From Actinocatenispora comari (GTDB taxonomy: Bacteria > Actinomycetota > Actinomycetes > Mycobacteriales > Micromonosporaceae): a DNA stretch of 64,000 nt. Under the pieces are notes generated by a model. That model made no database searches. It saw only the letters and a program-made list of their open reading frames with translations, and was not told the DNA's origin. The translations under genes and the position numbers were made by a program. The stretch is taken from assembly GCF_017312725.1 (NCBI RefSeq), contig NZ_BOPO01000133.1, forward strand, positions 1-64,000, written 5' to 3'. This document shows, piece after piece, positions 42,077 to 50,590 of the stretch. How positions within the stretch are numbered: the stretch's first letter is position 1; each line of letters opens with the position of its first letter.

Positions 42077-42667
42077 TTGGCTGGGGAGAAATCCGGGGAG
42101 AAGACCGCCCGGGCGCCGCGCGCCGACGCGCAGCGCAACCGGGACAAGCTGGTCCGCGCCGCCCGGGCGGCGTTCGCCGACGCCGACGGTCCGGTACCGC
42201 TGGAGGACATCGCCCGCGACGCCGGCGTCGGCGTCGGCACCCTGTACCGCAACTTCCCGACCCGGGAGGCGCTGGTCGAGGCGGTGTACGCGAGCGAGCT
42301 GGCGGCGCTCACCGACAGCGCCGACGAGCTGCTGGAAAGGCATCCGCCGGACGTGGCGCTGCGGGCCTGGATGGGCGGGTACGCGCGGTTCTTCGCCGCG
42401 AAGCGGGGGATGGCCGACACCCTGCGTGCCGGCTGGGCCAGCGGCCGGATCGCCACGCCGAACACCCGGGAACGGCTCAGCGTCGCCATGGGACGCATCC
42501 TCGACGCCGGCGCCGCCGCCGGCGTGCTGCGCGCCGACGCCGACCCGTACGACGTGACCACGATGCTGCTGGGCAGCTTCCTCGCGACCGCCTCCGGCGA
42601 CAACGCGGACCGCATCGACCCGATGCTCGACCTGCTCGTCGACGCGCTCCGCCCGCCCCGAGCCTGA
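42077..42667 (+). CDS. TetR-family regulator
   Basis: 196 residues. Helix-turn-helix: LEDIARDAGVGVGTLYRNFPTREALVEAVY; C-terminal domain of the SACE_7040/TetR_C type by its length. The only usable start is TTG 42077, preceded by GGAGGTG with 10-base spacing; no ATG or GTG occurs in frame near the domain. Divergent from the aldo/keto reductase gene. Confidence 0.9.
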   Translation: MAGEKSGEKTARAPRADAQRNRDKLVRAARAAFADADGPVPLEDIARDAGVGVGTLYRNFPTREALVEAVYASELAALTDSADELLERHPPDVALRAWMGGYARFFAAKRGMADTLRAGWASGRIATPNTRERLSVAMGRILDAGAAAGVLRADADPYDVTTMLLGSFLATASGDNADRIDPMLDLLVDALRPPRA

Positions 42668-42743
42668 CCATCGCCGCGCCGCCGGGGCCGGCAACGGGTT
42701 ACCGTGAGCCGGTCGCGACCGGTGGTGCCGCGACGGTACGGGG

Positions 42744-43907
42744 GTGGCGGTGTTCGGCCTCGGCGGAGTGCGTACGGGTGGGGGCAACCGGCGTCGGCCG
42801 GTTCCGGTGCGGCGGGTGGCGGTCTCGGCGGCGGGCGCGCTGACGCTCCTGGTGCTGGCGGCCGGTTGCGGCGGCGAGCCGGCGGACGGTGCCCGGCCCG
42901 GTGCCGCGCCGGGCGCGTCGCGGTCCGGCGGCCACCCCGGCTCGCCGGACAAGCGCCAGCCGGAGGGCGCGTCGGTGGCGCCGAGCGCGTCCTGCGGTGT
43001 CGACGCGAACCTCGTCCCGAGCTGCGGCGCCTGGTTGGGGATCTGGCCGCGTACCACCGCGTCCGGCGCGAAGAGCACCGACCTGCGCGGCAACCTGGCC
43101 GGCATCGAGCGCCGGCTGGGGCAGCCGATCACGCTGGTCAGCCGGTACTACGGGTGGAACCAGCTGCCCGCGGACGCCACCGACCAGGCGTGGCGCGACT
43201 CCGATCACCTGGTGCTGATGGATCTGCGGGCCCGTGACTTCGGCACCGACCGGTACACCTCGTGGGCGTCGATCGCCGCCGGCGACCACGATGCGTACCT
43301 GCGGAAGGTGGGCCGGCGGCTGGCCGACTACGGCGCGCCGGTGCTGTTCTCGTTCAACCAGGAGCCGGAGCAGGAGCTGGAGCGGGGCAGCTCGGTCGCG
43401 GGCAGCGCGAAGGACTTCGCCGCCGCGTACCGGCACGTGCACGACGTGGTGGTCGCCGCCGGCGCGCACAACGTGCGCTTCGTGTGGTGGGTGATGGGCT
43501 CGATGGGCCACACCGCCTGGTACCCGGACCTGTACCCGGGCGACGGGTACGTCGACTGGGTCAGCTACGACCCGTACGACTTCAACACCTGCCACCGCAC
43601 CGACCCCGAGACGCCGGCACAGTCGGTACTGCCGTTCCTGCACTGGCTGGCGCACAGCGGCCTGGGCGACGGCAAGCCGGTCATGCTGTCGGAGTTCGGC
43701 TCGAACGGGTCGGCCCGCGGCGACTGGTACCGCGGGCTCGGCGAGCTGGTGCGCAAGACCACCCGGATCCGCGGCCTGATCTCGTTCGACTCGTCGGTCG
43801 CCGGCTGTGACACCCGGGTCACCAGCACCGACGACAACTGGTCCGGTTTCCGGTCGATCGCCACCGATCCGTACTTTCGCCCGCCCTACCCCGGTGGTGC
43901 CCGCTGA
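42744..43907 (+). CDS. GH26-like glycoside hydrolase lipoprotein
   Basis: 387 residues. Signal with lipobox LVLAAGC, then a Pro/Ser/Gly linker and a GH26-type (beta/alpha)8 domain from about residue 95: WLGIWPRTT, the acid/base region VLFSFNQEPEQE and the nucleophile in PVMLSEFGSNG, with WVMGSMGHTAWYPDLYPGD between. GH26 enzymes cleave beta-mannans and related glucans; here it lies at the head of an exopolysaccharide cluster, so it may trim or release that polymer rather than digest food. GTG 42744 has no clear ribosome binding site. Confidence 0.82.
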   Translation: MAVFGLGGVRTGGGNRRRPVPVRRVAVSAAGALTLLVLAAGCGGEPADGARPGAAPGASRSGGHPGSPDKRQPEGASVAPSASCGVDANLVPSCGAWLGIWPRTTASGAKSTDLRGNLAGIERRLGQPITLVSRYYGWNQLPADATDQAWRDSDHLVLMDLRARDFGTDRYTSWASIAAGDHDAYLRKVGRRLADYGAPVLFSFNQEPEQELERGSSVAGSAKDFAAAYRHVHDVVVAAGAHNVRFVWWVMGSMGHTAWYPDLYPGDGYVDWVSYDPYDFNTCHRTDPETPAQSVLPFLHWLAHSGLGDGKPVMLSEFGSNGSARGDWYRGLGELVRKTTRIRGLISFDSSVAGCDTRVTSTDDNWSGFRSIATDPYFRPPYPGGAR

Positions 43908-44122
43908 CCGGGCCCTACCGGTGGCGGTGGTGCATCGACAGGACCGGAGCGGTCGTGTCGCATCACCGACAGTGCGTTCTTACTGACCGAATGGTGGATT
44001 CCGGGAACGTACCGAGGTTTGCGAAGGTGCGCTGAGCGGCCCGACAGGACCTCTCGTGGTGCGCGCCGGCCGGGTCATCGGCGTCACGCGCGCCGTCACA
44101 CCAGACGCTGGAGGCGCGTCCC

Positions 44123-46081
44123 GTGAACCTGCCCTCGATCCATCGTCGTGCCCGCGTCTGGGTCTCGGCCGCCGCGCTCGGTGCCGCGGCCCTGCTCGGC
44201 TCGGTGCTGGTACCGACCGGCGCGGCCCAGGCGGCGCCGGTGCCGCATTCCGCGCCCGGCACGCTGGTCTCGACGAACCCGGACGACCGCACGCCGAACG
44301 CGCGCGACGGCGAGACCCGCGCGTTCGCCCGGATCGGCTCGACCGTCTACGTGGGCGGCACGTTCAGCCAGATCCGCGCCGCGGGCGCGTCCGCGTGGAC
44401 CTCCCGGTCCTACCTGTTCGGCTACGACGCGGACACCGGCGCGATCTCGACCACCTTCCTGCCGCAGCTCAACGGCGCGGTCAACGCGCTGGTCGCGAGC
44501 CCGGACGGGAAGCTGATCGTCGGTGGCGCGTTCAACACGGTCAACGGTGTCAGCCGCAAGCAGCTGGTCGAGCTCGACCCGTCGACCGGCGCCACGGTGA
44601 CGGCCTGGGACGCGCACTCCGACGGCGGCGTGGTGCGCACCCTGGCACTGCACGACAACCAGCTCTACGTGGGCGGCGCGTTCCACTGGCTCAACGGCAC
44701 CCAGCACTCGCTGCTGGGCCGGATGGACGCCACCACCGGGCAGATCGACCCGTCGTTCCAGGTCGACGCGAGCGTGCCGCGGTCCGGCTCCGAGTACGTG
44801 TGGACGATGGCGGTGTCGCCGGACGGCGCCACGCTGGTAGTGGGCGGCAACTTCACCCAGGTGAACGGGCAGGCCCGCAACCAGCTCGCGATGGTCGACC
44901 TGACCGGCACCCCGCAGCTCGCCGACTGGTCCACCCAGCGGTTCGTCGATCCGTGCTACAGCGGCTCGTTCGACAGCTACGTGACCGGCATCGACTTCTC
45001 CGACGACGGCAGCTACTTCGTGGTCAGCGCCAACGGCGGCCGGGGTACCACCGGTGACTGCGACGCGGTCAGCCGGTGGGAGACCGCGACCCGGGGCAGC
45101 GACATCGAGCACACCTGGGTGGATCGCACCGGTACCGACTCGGTCACCTCGATCCTCGCCGTCGACGGCGTCATCTACGCGGCCGGCCACTTCCGCTGGC
45201 TCAACAACGCCAACGGCAACGACGCCGCCGGCGACGGTGCGGTCGACCGGCTCGGCATCGCCGCGCTGGACCCGGTCAACGGCCTGCCGCTGAACTGGAA
45301 CCCGCGGCGCAGCGCTGGCAGCAACCTGCCGTCCGGCGCCACCGCCTGGGGTTCCAACGTGCCGGTGCTGTGGCGCGGTCCGGACGGCGTCTACTTCGGC
45401 CAGAACTCCGACGGGATGGGCAACGAGTACCACGGCCGGCTCGGCATGTTCCCCACCGCCGGCGGTCGCGCGATCAGCACCGACAACGGGGCGACCGGCG
45501 ACACCGGCTACCTGTACCTCGGCGCGGGCAACGGCGCGCTGACCAAGGTGCCGTACGACGCGGGCACGCTCGGCACCCCGGCGAGCACCAGCCAGCCGAA
45601 CCTGGTCGACGCGCGGGCCGCGTTCCCGGTCGGCAACAAGCTCTACTGGGCCCGCTCCGGCGTGACCAACCAGCTGCAGTTCTCCACCTTCACCGGCACC
45701 GTCGGCGCGCCCTGGACCAACGGGTACGACGATTGGTTCCAGGCCGCCAACATGAACGGCGCGTTCCTGCTCGACGGCCGGATGTACTACACCGTCGGCA
45801 ACGCCGACACGCTCTACTACCGGTACCTGGAGCCGGACAGCTACGTGGTCGGCTGCACCTACCTGAGCGTGCCGACCACCGGGGTCGCCTGGAGCAAGGT
45901 GCGCGGGATGACCTACGTGAACGGCACCATCGTCTACGGCTACACCGACGGGACGCTGCGCTCGGTGCCGTTCGACCCGGCCGCCGCGACCGCGGTGGAC
46001 GGGAGCGCCGCGACCACCGTGGCCACCGCCGGCGGCGGGCTGACCTGGTCGAACCAGACGCTGTTCTTCGCGACCCGATGA
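44123..46081 (+). CDS. Secreted beta-propeller-like repeat protein
   Basis: 652 residues with a Sec signal (VWVSAAALGAAALLGSVLVP, cut after AQA). The mature chain has five or more repeats of the form VYVGGTFSQI, LIVGGAFNTVNGVSRKQL, LYVGGAFHWLNGTQHSLLGR, LVVGGNFTQVNGQARNQL and IYAAGHFRWLNN, the delta-60-like or propeller pattern, with a pair of Cys in FVDPCYSGS and GDCDAVSR. No catalytic residues are evident, so carbohydrate binding or cell-surface structure is likely. GTG 44123 has GGAGG upstream. The acyltransferase gene overlaps its stop as ATGA. Confidence 0.8.
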   Translation: MNLPSIHRRARVWVSAAALGAAALLGSVLVPTGAAQAAPVPHSAPGTLVSTNPDDRTPNARDGETRAFARIGSTVYVGGTFSQIRAAGASAWTSRSYLFGYDADTGAISTTFLPQLNGAVNALVASPDGKLIVGGAFNTVNGVSRKQLVELDPSTGATVTAWDAHSDGGVVRTLALHDNQLYVGGAFHWLNGTQHSLLGRMDATTGQIDPSFQVDASVPRSGSEYVWTMAVSPDGATLVVGGNFTQVNGQARNQLAMVDLTGTPQLADWSTQRFVDPCYSGSFDSYVTGIDFSDDGSYFVVSANGGRGTTGDCDAVSRWETATRGSDIEHTWVDRTGTDSVTSILAVDGVIYAAGHFRWLNNANGNDAAGDGAVDRLGIAALDPVNGLPLNWNPRRSAGSNLPSGATAWGSNVPVLWRGPDGVYFGQNSDGMGNEYHGRLGMFPTAGGRAISTDNGATGDTGYLYLGAGNGALTKVPYDAGTLGTPASTSQPNLVDARAAFPVGNKLYWARSGVTNQLQFSTFTGTVGAPWTNGYDDWFQAANMNGAFLLDGRMYYTVGNADTLYYRYLEPDSYVVGCTYLSVPTTGVAWSKVRGMTYVNGTIVYGYTDGTLRSVPFDPAAATAVDGSAATTVATAGGGLTWSNQTLFFATR

Positions 46082-46674
46082 GATCCGACACCGGCGCGGC
46101 GCCGGTCACCGTCAACCCGCCGGAGCGGTACGCCCTGGCCGCGAAGGCACCGGGTGCGGTGCGCGCGCTGTACGCGGCCCGCCGCGCCTGGTACCGGCTG
46201 CGGTACCGGCGGCTGACGCTCGGCGACGGGGTGCAGATCCGCGGCCGGATCCGGCTGCGCCGTGGGGTGACGGTGACCATCGGCGACCGGTGCCGGATCA
46301 ACAAGCACGTCCGGTTCGCCGGTACCGGGCGGATCACGGTCGGGCCCGACACGCTGCTCAACGACAGCTGGATCGGCTGCTGGAGCACCGTGACGGTCGG
46401 CGCCCGCTGCCTGCTGTCCGACTGCCAGATCGTGGACAACGACTTCCACCACGTCGACCCGGCCCGCCGGCACGATCCGCCGGACGCGTCGACGAAGGCG
46501 CCGATCTCGATCGGCGACAACGTGTGGATCGGCAGCAACGCGATGGTGCTCAAGGGCGTGTCCATTGCAGCCGACAGCGTCGTCGGTGCGGCGTGCGTGG
46601 TCCGTTCCGACGTACCGGCGCGCTGCGTGGTCATCGGAAACCCGCAACAGGTGGTCAAGAGGTTCGATGTCTGA
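46078..46674 (+). CDS. Hexapeptide-repeat (left-handed beta-helix) acyltransferase
   Basis: 198 residues. After 50 residues comes a run of hexapeptide repeats (GVTVTIGDRCRINKHVRFAG, RITVGPDTLLNDSWIG, APISIGDNVWIGSNAMVL) with the catalytic His in IVDNDFHHVDPARR, as in WbbJ/maltose O-acetyltransferase proteins. It probably adds acetyl groups to a sugar of the exopolysaccharide. ATG 46078 overlaps the previous stop by four bases; the next gene overlaps its end by eight bases. Confidence 0.9.
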   Translation: MRSDTGAAPVTVNPPERYALAAKAPGAVRALYAARRAWYRLRYRRLTLGDGVQIRGRIRLRRGVTVTIGDRCRINKHVRFAGTGRITVGPDTLLNDSWIGCWSTVTVGARCLLSDCQIVDNDFHHVDPARRHDPPDASTKAPISIGDNVWIGSNAMVLKGVSIAADSVVGAACVVRSDVPARCVVIGNPQQVVKRFDV

Positions 46675-48388
46675 TCGACTGGGCACCCGCGACATCCCTT
46701 ACGGCGACGCCGATCCCGCCGCCACACCGACGATGACACTGACCCAGCTGCTGGCCGTACCGCGGCGGCGGTGGCGCTGGGTGCTGGCCTGCGCGCTGCT
46801 CGGCGTCGCCGCGGTCGCCGGCTACCTGACGCTGCTGCCCGCCACGTACACGGCGACCGCGGTGGTCACGGTCCGCGCGGTGGTCACCGACCCGTTCAGC
46901 TACCCGGGGCCGGGCGCCGACCGGGCGGTCAACATGAACGTGGAGACCGGCATCGCCACCGGCAGCCGGGTCGCCGACGCGGTCGCGAAGGCGACCGGCA
47001 GCAGCCGGGCCGCGGTCGACGACGCGCTGAAGGTCGAGGTGCCGGTCGGTGGCCAGGTGCTGCGGTTCGAGTACGCGGCGCGCAGCTCCGCCGACGCGAT
47101 CCGCGGCAGCAACGCCGCCGCCCGTGCCTACCTGCAGGTACGCCGGGACGACTACCGGGACCAGCAGCAGCGCCGGCTGGCCGGGTACGACGCCACGCTG
47201 AAGAAGCTGAACAGCAAGCTGGACGCCGCCGAGAAGGACGCCAGCAAGAACGGCCAGGTGGGTCAGAACGGCGGTACCGGCAACGACACGACCCGCGCGC
47301 TCAACGACCAGATCAGTACCGTCACCGAGCGGCGCGCGGACGTGGCCGCGATCGACCTGACGCCGGGCACGCTGACCAGCCCGGCGGCGGCACCGGTGCC
47401 GTCCAACCACGACCGGCCGCTGCTGTTCGGGCTGGCCGGGCTGCTCGGCGGCGCGCTGCTGGGTGCGGCGGCGAGCTTCGTCCGGGAGTCCACCGACCGC
47501 CGGGTACGCGGCGCCGCGGACGTCACGATCGCCGTGGCCGCACCGCTGCTCGGGGTGGTACGGCGGGGCAACCGGACGCCGGCGCGGGCCCGGCACGCCG
47601 ACGTGGACCACGTGGCGCTCGCGGTGGCCCGGCTCGGCGCCGACGGCCGGCCGGTGATGCTGCTGTCGGCCCGCGACGACGAGGGCCGCGCCGACCTGTC
47701 CGCCGACGTGGCGGTGGCGCTGGCCGGGTTCGGCCGGGACGTCTTCCTGGGCGACGTGGTCGGCACCGGCAGCGAGCTGTGCGCCCGGGTCCGCGGCGCG
47801 TCGACCGGCCGGCCGCGCGACTCGGTGCGGGTGGATCCGTCCGCCGACGCGAACACCCCGACGCCGGAACGGATCGCGGCCCAGCGCGCCACTGCCGACC
47901 GGATCGCCGGCCAGCGCACCGGTACCGACCGCGGCACGCTCGAGGCGGCCGCGGACCTGACCGACACGGTGCAGTTGCCGGCGATGCGGCTGGCCGAGGG
48001 CAGCGCCGACCGCGGCACGGTACGGGCGCCGGTCAACGGCACCCCGCGGCGGATCGTCAGCATCCGGCCCGATTCCGACGATGCGTTGAGCGCCCGGCCG
48101 ATCCCGGTGGTACCGGTCGGCAAGGGCACCGTGGCGGTCGGCCCGGCCGGCGCCGCGCCGCACGACGCCGGGTTGGTGCTGCTCGACGCGCCGCCGCTGG
48201 ACGACGACGCCCGCGGCGTCCGGATGCTCGCCGACGCGCAGGGCGTCCAGCTGGTGCACGCCGCGGCCGCGGTGCTGGTGGCCGTGCCACACCGGACCAA
48301 GCTGGCCGAGCTGCGGCGCGCCGCCGACCGGCTCGCCACCGCCGGCTGCCCGGTGTCCGGCGTGGTCCTGGTCCGGGGCCGACCGTGA
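46667..48388 (+). CDS. Wzz-type polysaccharide copolymerase with degenerate kinase domain
   Basis: 573 residues. Membrane helices near 42-62 (WVLACALLGVAAVAGYLTLLP) and 255-275 flank a periplasmic Wzz domain of about 190 residues. The C-terminal half aligns with bacterial tyrosine-kinase (BY-kinase) domains, but the Walker A is destroyed: LLSARDDEGRADLSADVAVAL stands where TSxxxGxGKST is expected, and no Tyr cluster ends the protein. It probably sets chain length without phosphorylation. ATG 46667 overlaps the acyltransferase gene. Confidence 0.82.
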   Translation: MSDRLGTRDIPYGDADPAATPTMTLTQLLAVPRRRWRWVLACALLGVAAVAGYLTLLPATYTATAVVTVRAVVTDPFSYPGPGADRAVNMNVETGIATGSRVADAVAKATGSSRAAVDDALKVEVPVGGQVLRFEYAARSSADAIRGSNAAARAYLQVRRDDYRDQQQRRLAGYDATLKKLNSKLDAAEKDASKNGQVGQNGGTGNDTTRALNDQISTVTERRADVAAIDLTPGTLTSPAAAPVPSNHDRPLLFGLAGLLGGALLGAAASFVRESTDRRVRGAADVTIAVAAPLLGVVRRGNRTPARARHADVDHVALAVARLGADGRPVMLLSARDDEGRADLSADVAVALAGFGRDVFLGDVVGTGSELCARVRGASTGRPRDSVRVDPSADANTPTPERIAAQRATADRIAGQRTGTDRGTLEAAADLTDTVQLPAMRLAEGSADRGTVRAPVNGTPRRIVSIRPDSDDALSARPIPVVPVGKGTVAVGPAGAAPHDAGLVLLDAPPLDDDARGVRMLADAQGVQLVHAAAAVLVAVPHRTKLAELRRAADRLATAGCPVSGVVLVRGRP

Positions 48389-49299
48389 CGGCGCAGCCGC
48401 CGGTCAGCGTGGTCATCGCCACCTGCGACCGGCCCGGCAAGCTGGAACGTGCGGTGCGCGCCGTGCTCGACCAGGACTACGCCGGCAGCGTGCAGTGCCT
48501 CGTCGTGTACGACGGGGTCGAGGTGCGACCGCTCGCCGTCGACGTGCCGCCGGGCCGGGAGCTGGTGCACCTGGCCAACGCCCGCACGAAGGGGCTGCCC
48601 GGTGGCCGCAACACCGGCTGCGACGCGGCGTCCGGCGAGCTGCTGGCGTTCTGCGACGACGACGACTGCTGGCAGCCGGACAAGCTGCGCCGCCAGGTCG
48701 AGGCGCTGCTCGCCGACCCGGCCGGTGTCGCGGTGACCTGCGGGGTGCGGTTGGCGGGCCCCGGGATCGACCGGGACCGCCCCGGCCCGACCCGCCCGGT
48801 CACCCTGGACGACCTGCTCGCCGACCGGATCATGGAGGTGCACCCGTCCACCCTGCTGGTGCCGCGCTCGACGGTGGCGGCGGCCGGGCCGGTCGACGAG
48901 GACATTCCCGGCGGGTACGCCGAGGACTACGAGTGGCTGTTGCGCATCGCCGCGCTGGGGCCGATCGCCGTGGTGCCGGCGCCGCTGGTGGTGGTCGAGT
49001 GGCACGGCGGGTCGTTCTTCTTCGGCCGCTGGGCCACGATCGTCGACGCGCTGCGCTACCTGCTGGAGCGGCATCCGGAGTTCGCCCGCAGCAAGCACGG
49101 CACGGCCCGGATCCGGGGTCAGATCGCGTTCGCGCTGGCCGCCTCGGGTCGGCGCCGGGAGGCGCTGCGCGAGCTGCGGACCGTGGCCCGGCTCAACCCG
49201 GCGGAGAAGCGGATCGCGGCGACCATGCCGGTACTGGCCGGGCTGGTGTCGGGGGAGCGGGTGCTGGCGCTGGCGCAGTCGCGGGGCCGGGGTGTCTGA
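48385..49299 (+). CDS. Family 2 glycosyltransferase
   Basis: 304 residues with a GT-A fold: VSVVIATCDRPGKLERAVRAVL, GLPGGRNTGCDAASGELLAF and the metal site FCDDDDCWQPDKL, then ED(Y)EWLLRIA for the catalytic base. Adds one sugar to the growing exopolysaccharide repeat unit on the cytoplasmic side. GTG 48385 overlaps the copolymerase stop as GTGA. The C-terminal 50 residues are helical and may contact the membrane or the polymerase. Confidence 0.92.
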   Translation: MTAQPPVSVVIATCDRPGKLERAVRAVLDQDYAGSVQCLVVYDGVEVRPLAVDVPPGRELVHLANARTKGLPGGRNTGCDAASGELLAFCDDDDCWQPDKLRRQVEALLADPAGVAVTCGVRLAGPGIDRDRPGPTRPVTLDDLLADRIMEVHPSTLLVPRSTVAAAGPVDEDIPGGYAEDYEWLLRIAALGPIAVVPAPLVVVEWHGGSFFFGRWATIVDALRYLLERHPEFARSKHGTARIRGQIAFALAASGRRREALRELRTVARLNPAEKRIAATMPVLAGLVSGERVLALAQSRGRGV

Positions 49300-50590
49300 G
49301 TACGCCGCGCTGGCCCGCACCGCACCGCTGCCGGCCTGGCCGCTGGTGCTGATGTTCGGGCTGGTACCGGTGTGGTGGCTGGCCGGCGCGTTCTACCTGG
49401 TATGGCCGGTGTTCGGGCTGCTGCTGGCCGGGCTGCTCGCGGCCCGGGGCGGGGTCCGGCTGCCCACCGGGGCGCCGGTCTGGCTGCTGTTCTGCGCGAT
49501 CGCGGCGCTGAGCCTGGTGGAGGTCGAGCGGGTCACCGAGGTGGCCACGGCGCTGCTGCGACTGGCGTTCTACCTGACCGCGCTCGCGGTCGGCGTCTAC
49601 GGGTACACGCTGGCCCGCGAGCGCGGGGTGCGGGTGTTGTGGCTGCCGCTGATGCTGTTCTGGGCGTCGCTCGCGGCACTCGGCTGGGTCGGCGTGCTCG
49701 CACCCGGCCTGTCGTTGGCCACGCCGGTCGAGCGGCTGCTGCCGCACGGGCTGGCCGCCGCCCCGTACGTGCACGACATGGTGCACGCGAGCGGCGCGGA
49801 GCTGCGCGCCGACGGGGTGTCGACGCTGCGCCCGTCCGCGCCGTTCCCGTACACGAACCTGTGGGGCAGCTGCTTCGCGATCCTGCTGCCCGCGGTGCTG
49901 GCGTGCGTGGCGTCGCTCCGGGCCGGCTGGCCGCGGCGGCTGCTGATCCTGTCGGTACCGCTGGCGCTGCCGCCGGCGTTCCTGACCCTCAACCGGGGCA
50001 TGCTCGTCAGCCTCGGCATCGGGCTGGTGTTCGTCGCGCTGCGGGCGGTCCGGCGGGGCCGGCCGCGGCTGCTCGCCACCATCGCCGTGCTGGGCGTCGT
50101 CGCGGTCGCGCTGACCTGGTTCATCCCGATCGACACGCTGATCGCCGCGCGCACCGAGACCAGCGACAGCACCGCCGACCGGCTCAGCCTGTACGGCGAG
50201 GTGCTGCACCGCATCGTCGACTCGCCGCTGCTCGGGTTCGGCGCCCCCACCACCGTCGACACCACCAGCGCGCCGGCCCCGGTGGGTACCCAGGGGCAGT
50301 TGTGGATGGTGTTGTACAGCAACGGGATCCCGGCGCTCGCGGTGTTCCTGGGCTGGTTCCTGGTGACGGTACGCGCCGGGTTGCGGCTGAGGCGCCCGGC
50401 CGGGCTGTGGCTGTCCGCGGTGCCGCTGATCGCGCTGGTGCAGCTGCCGTTCTACGGCCTGAACTACCAGAACCTGTCCGTGCTGTTCCTGGTCGCCGGC
50501 GCGATCGCCGCCGCGGCCACGCCCCGGGTGCGCCGCGCCGCGATCGAGCGCGCCGCGGTGCGCCCGCCGGTACCGGTGGGGTCCCGGTGA
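49292..50590 (+). CDS. O-antigen ligase/Wzy-like polysaccharide polymerase
   Basis: 432 residues with about eleven membrane helices. The Wzy_C block TLNRGMLVSLGIGLVFVALR and the later SPLLGFGAPTTVD (in a loop after about 310) match the O-antigen ligase/polymerase family, which joins lipid-linked repeat units outside the membrane. GTG 49292 overlaps the glycosyltransferase end by eight bases. Probably the polymerase of this cluster. Confidence 0.88.
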   Translation: MSEYAALARTAPLPAWPLVLMFGLVPVWWLAGAFYLVWPVFGLLLAGLLAARGGVRLPTGAPVWLLFCAIAALSLVEVERVTEVATALLRLAFYLTALAVGVYGYTLARERGVRVLWLPLMLFWASLAALGWVGVLAPGLSLATPVERLLPHGLAAAPYVHDMVHASGAELRADGVSTLRPSAPFPYTNLWGSCFAILLPAVLACVASLRAGWPRRLLILSVPLALPPAFLTLNRGMLVSLGIGLVFVALRAVRRGRPRLLATIAVLGVVAVALTWFIPIDTLIAARTETSDSTADRLSLYGEVLHRIVDSPLLGFGAPTTVDTTSAPAPVGTQGQLWMVLYSNGIPALAVFLGWFLVTVRAGLRLRRPAGLWLSAVPLIALVQLPFYGLNYQNLSVLFLVAGAIAAAATPRVRRAAIERAAVRPPVPVGSR

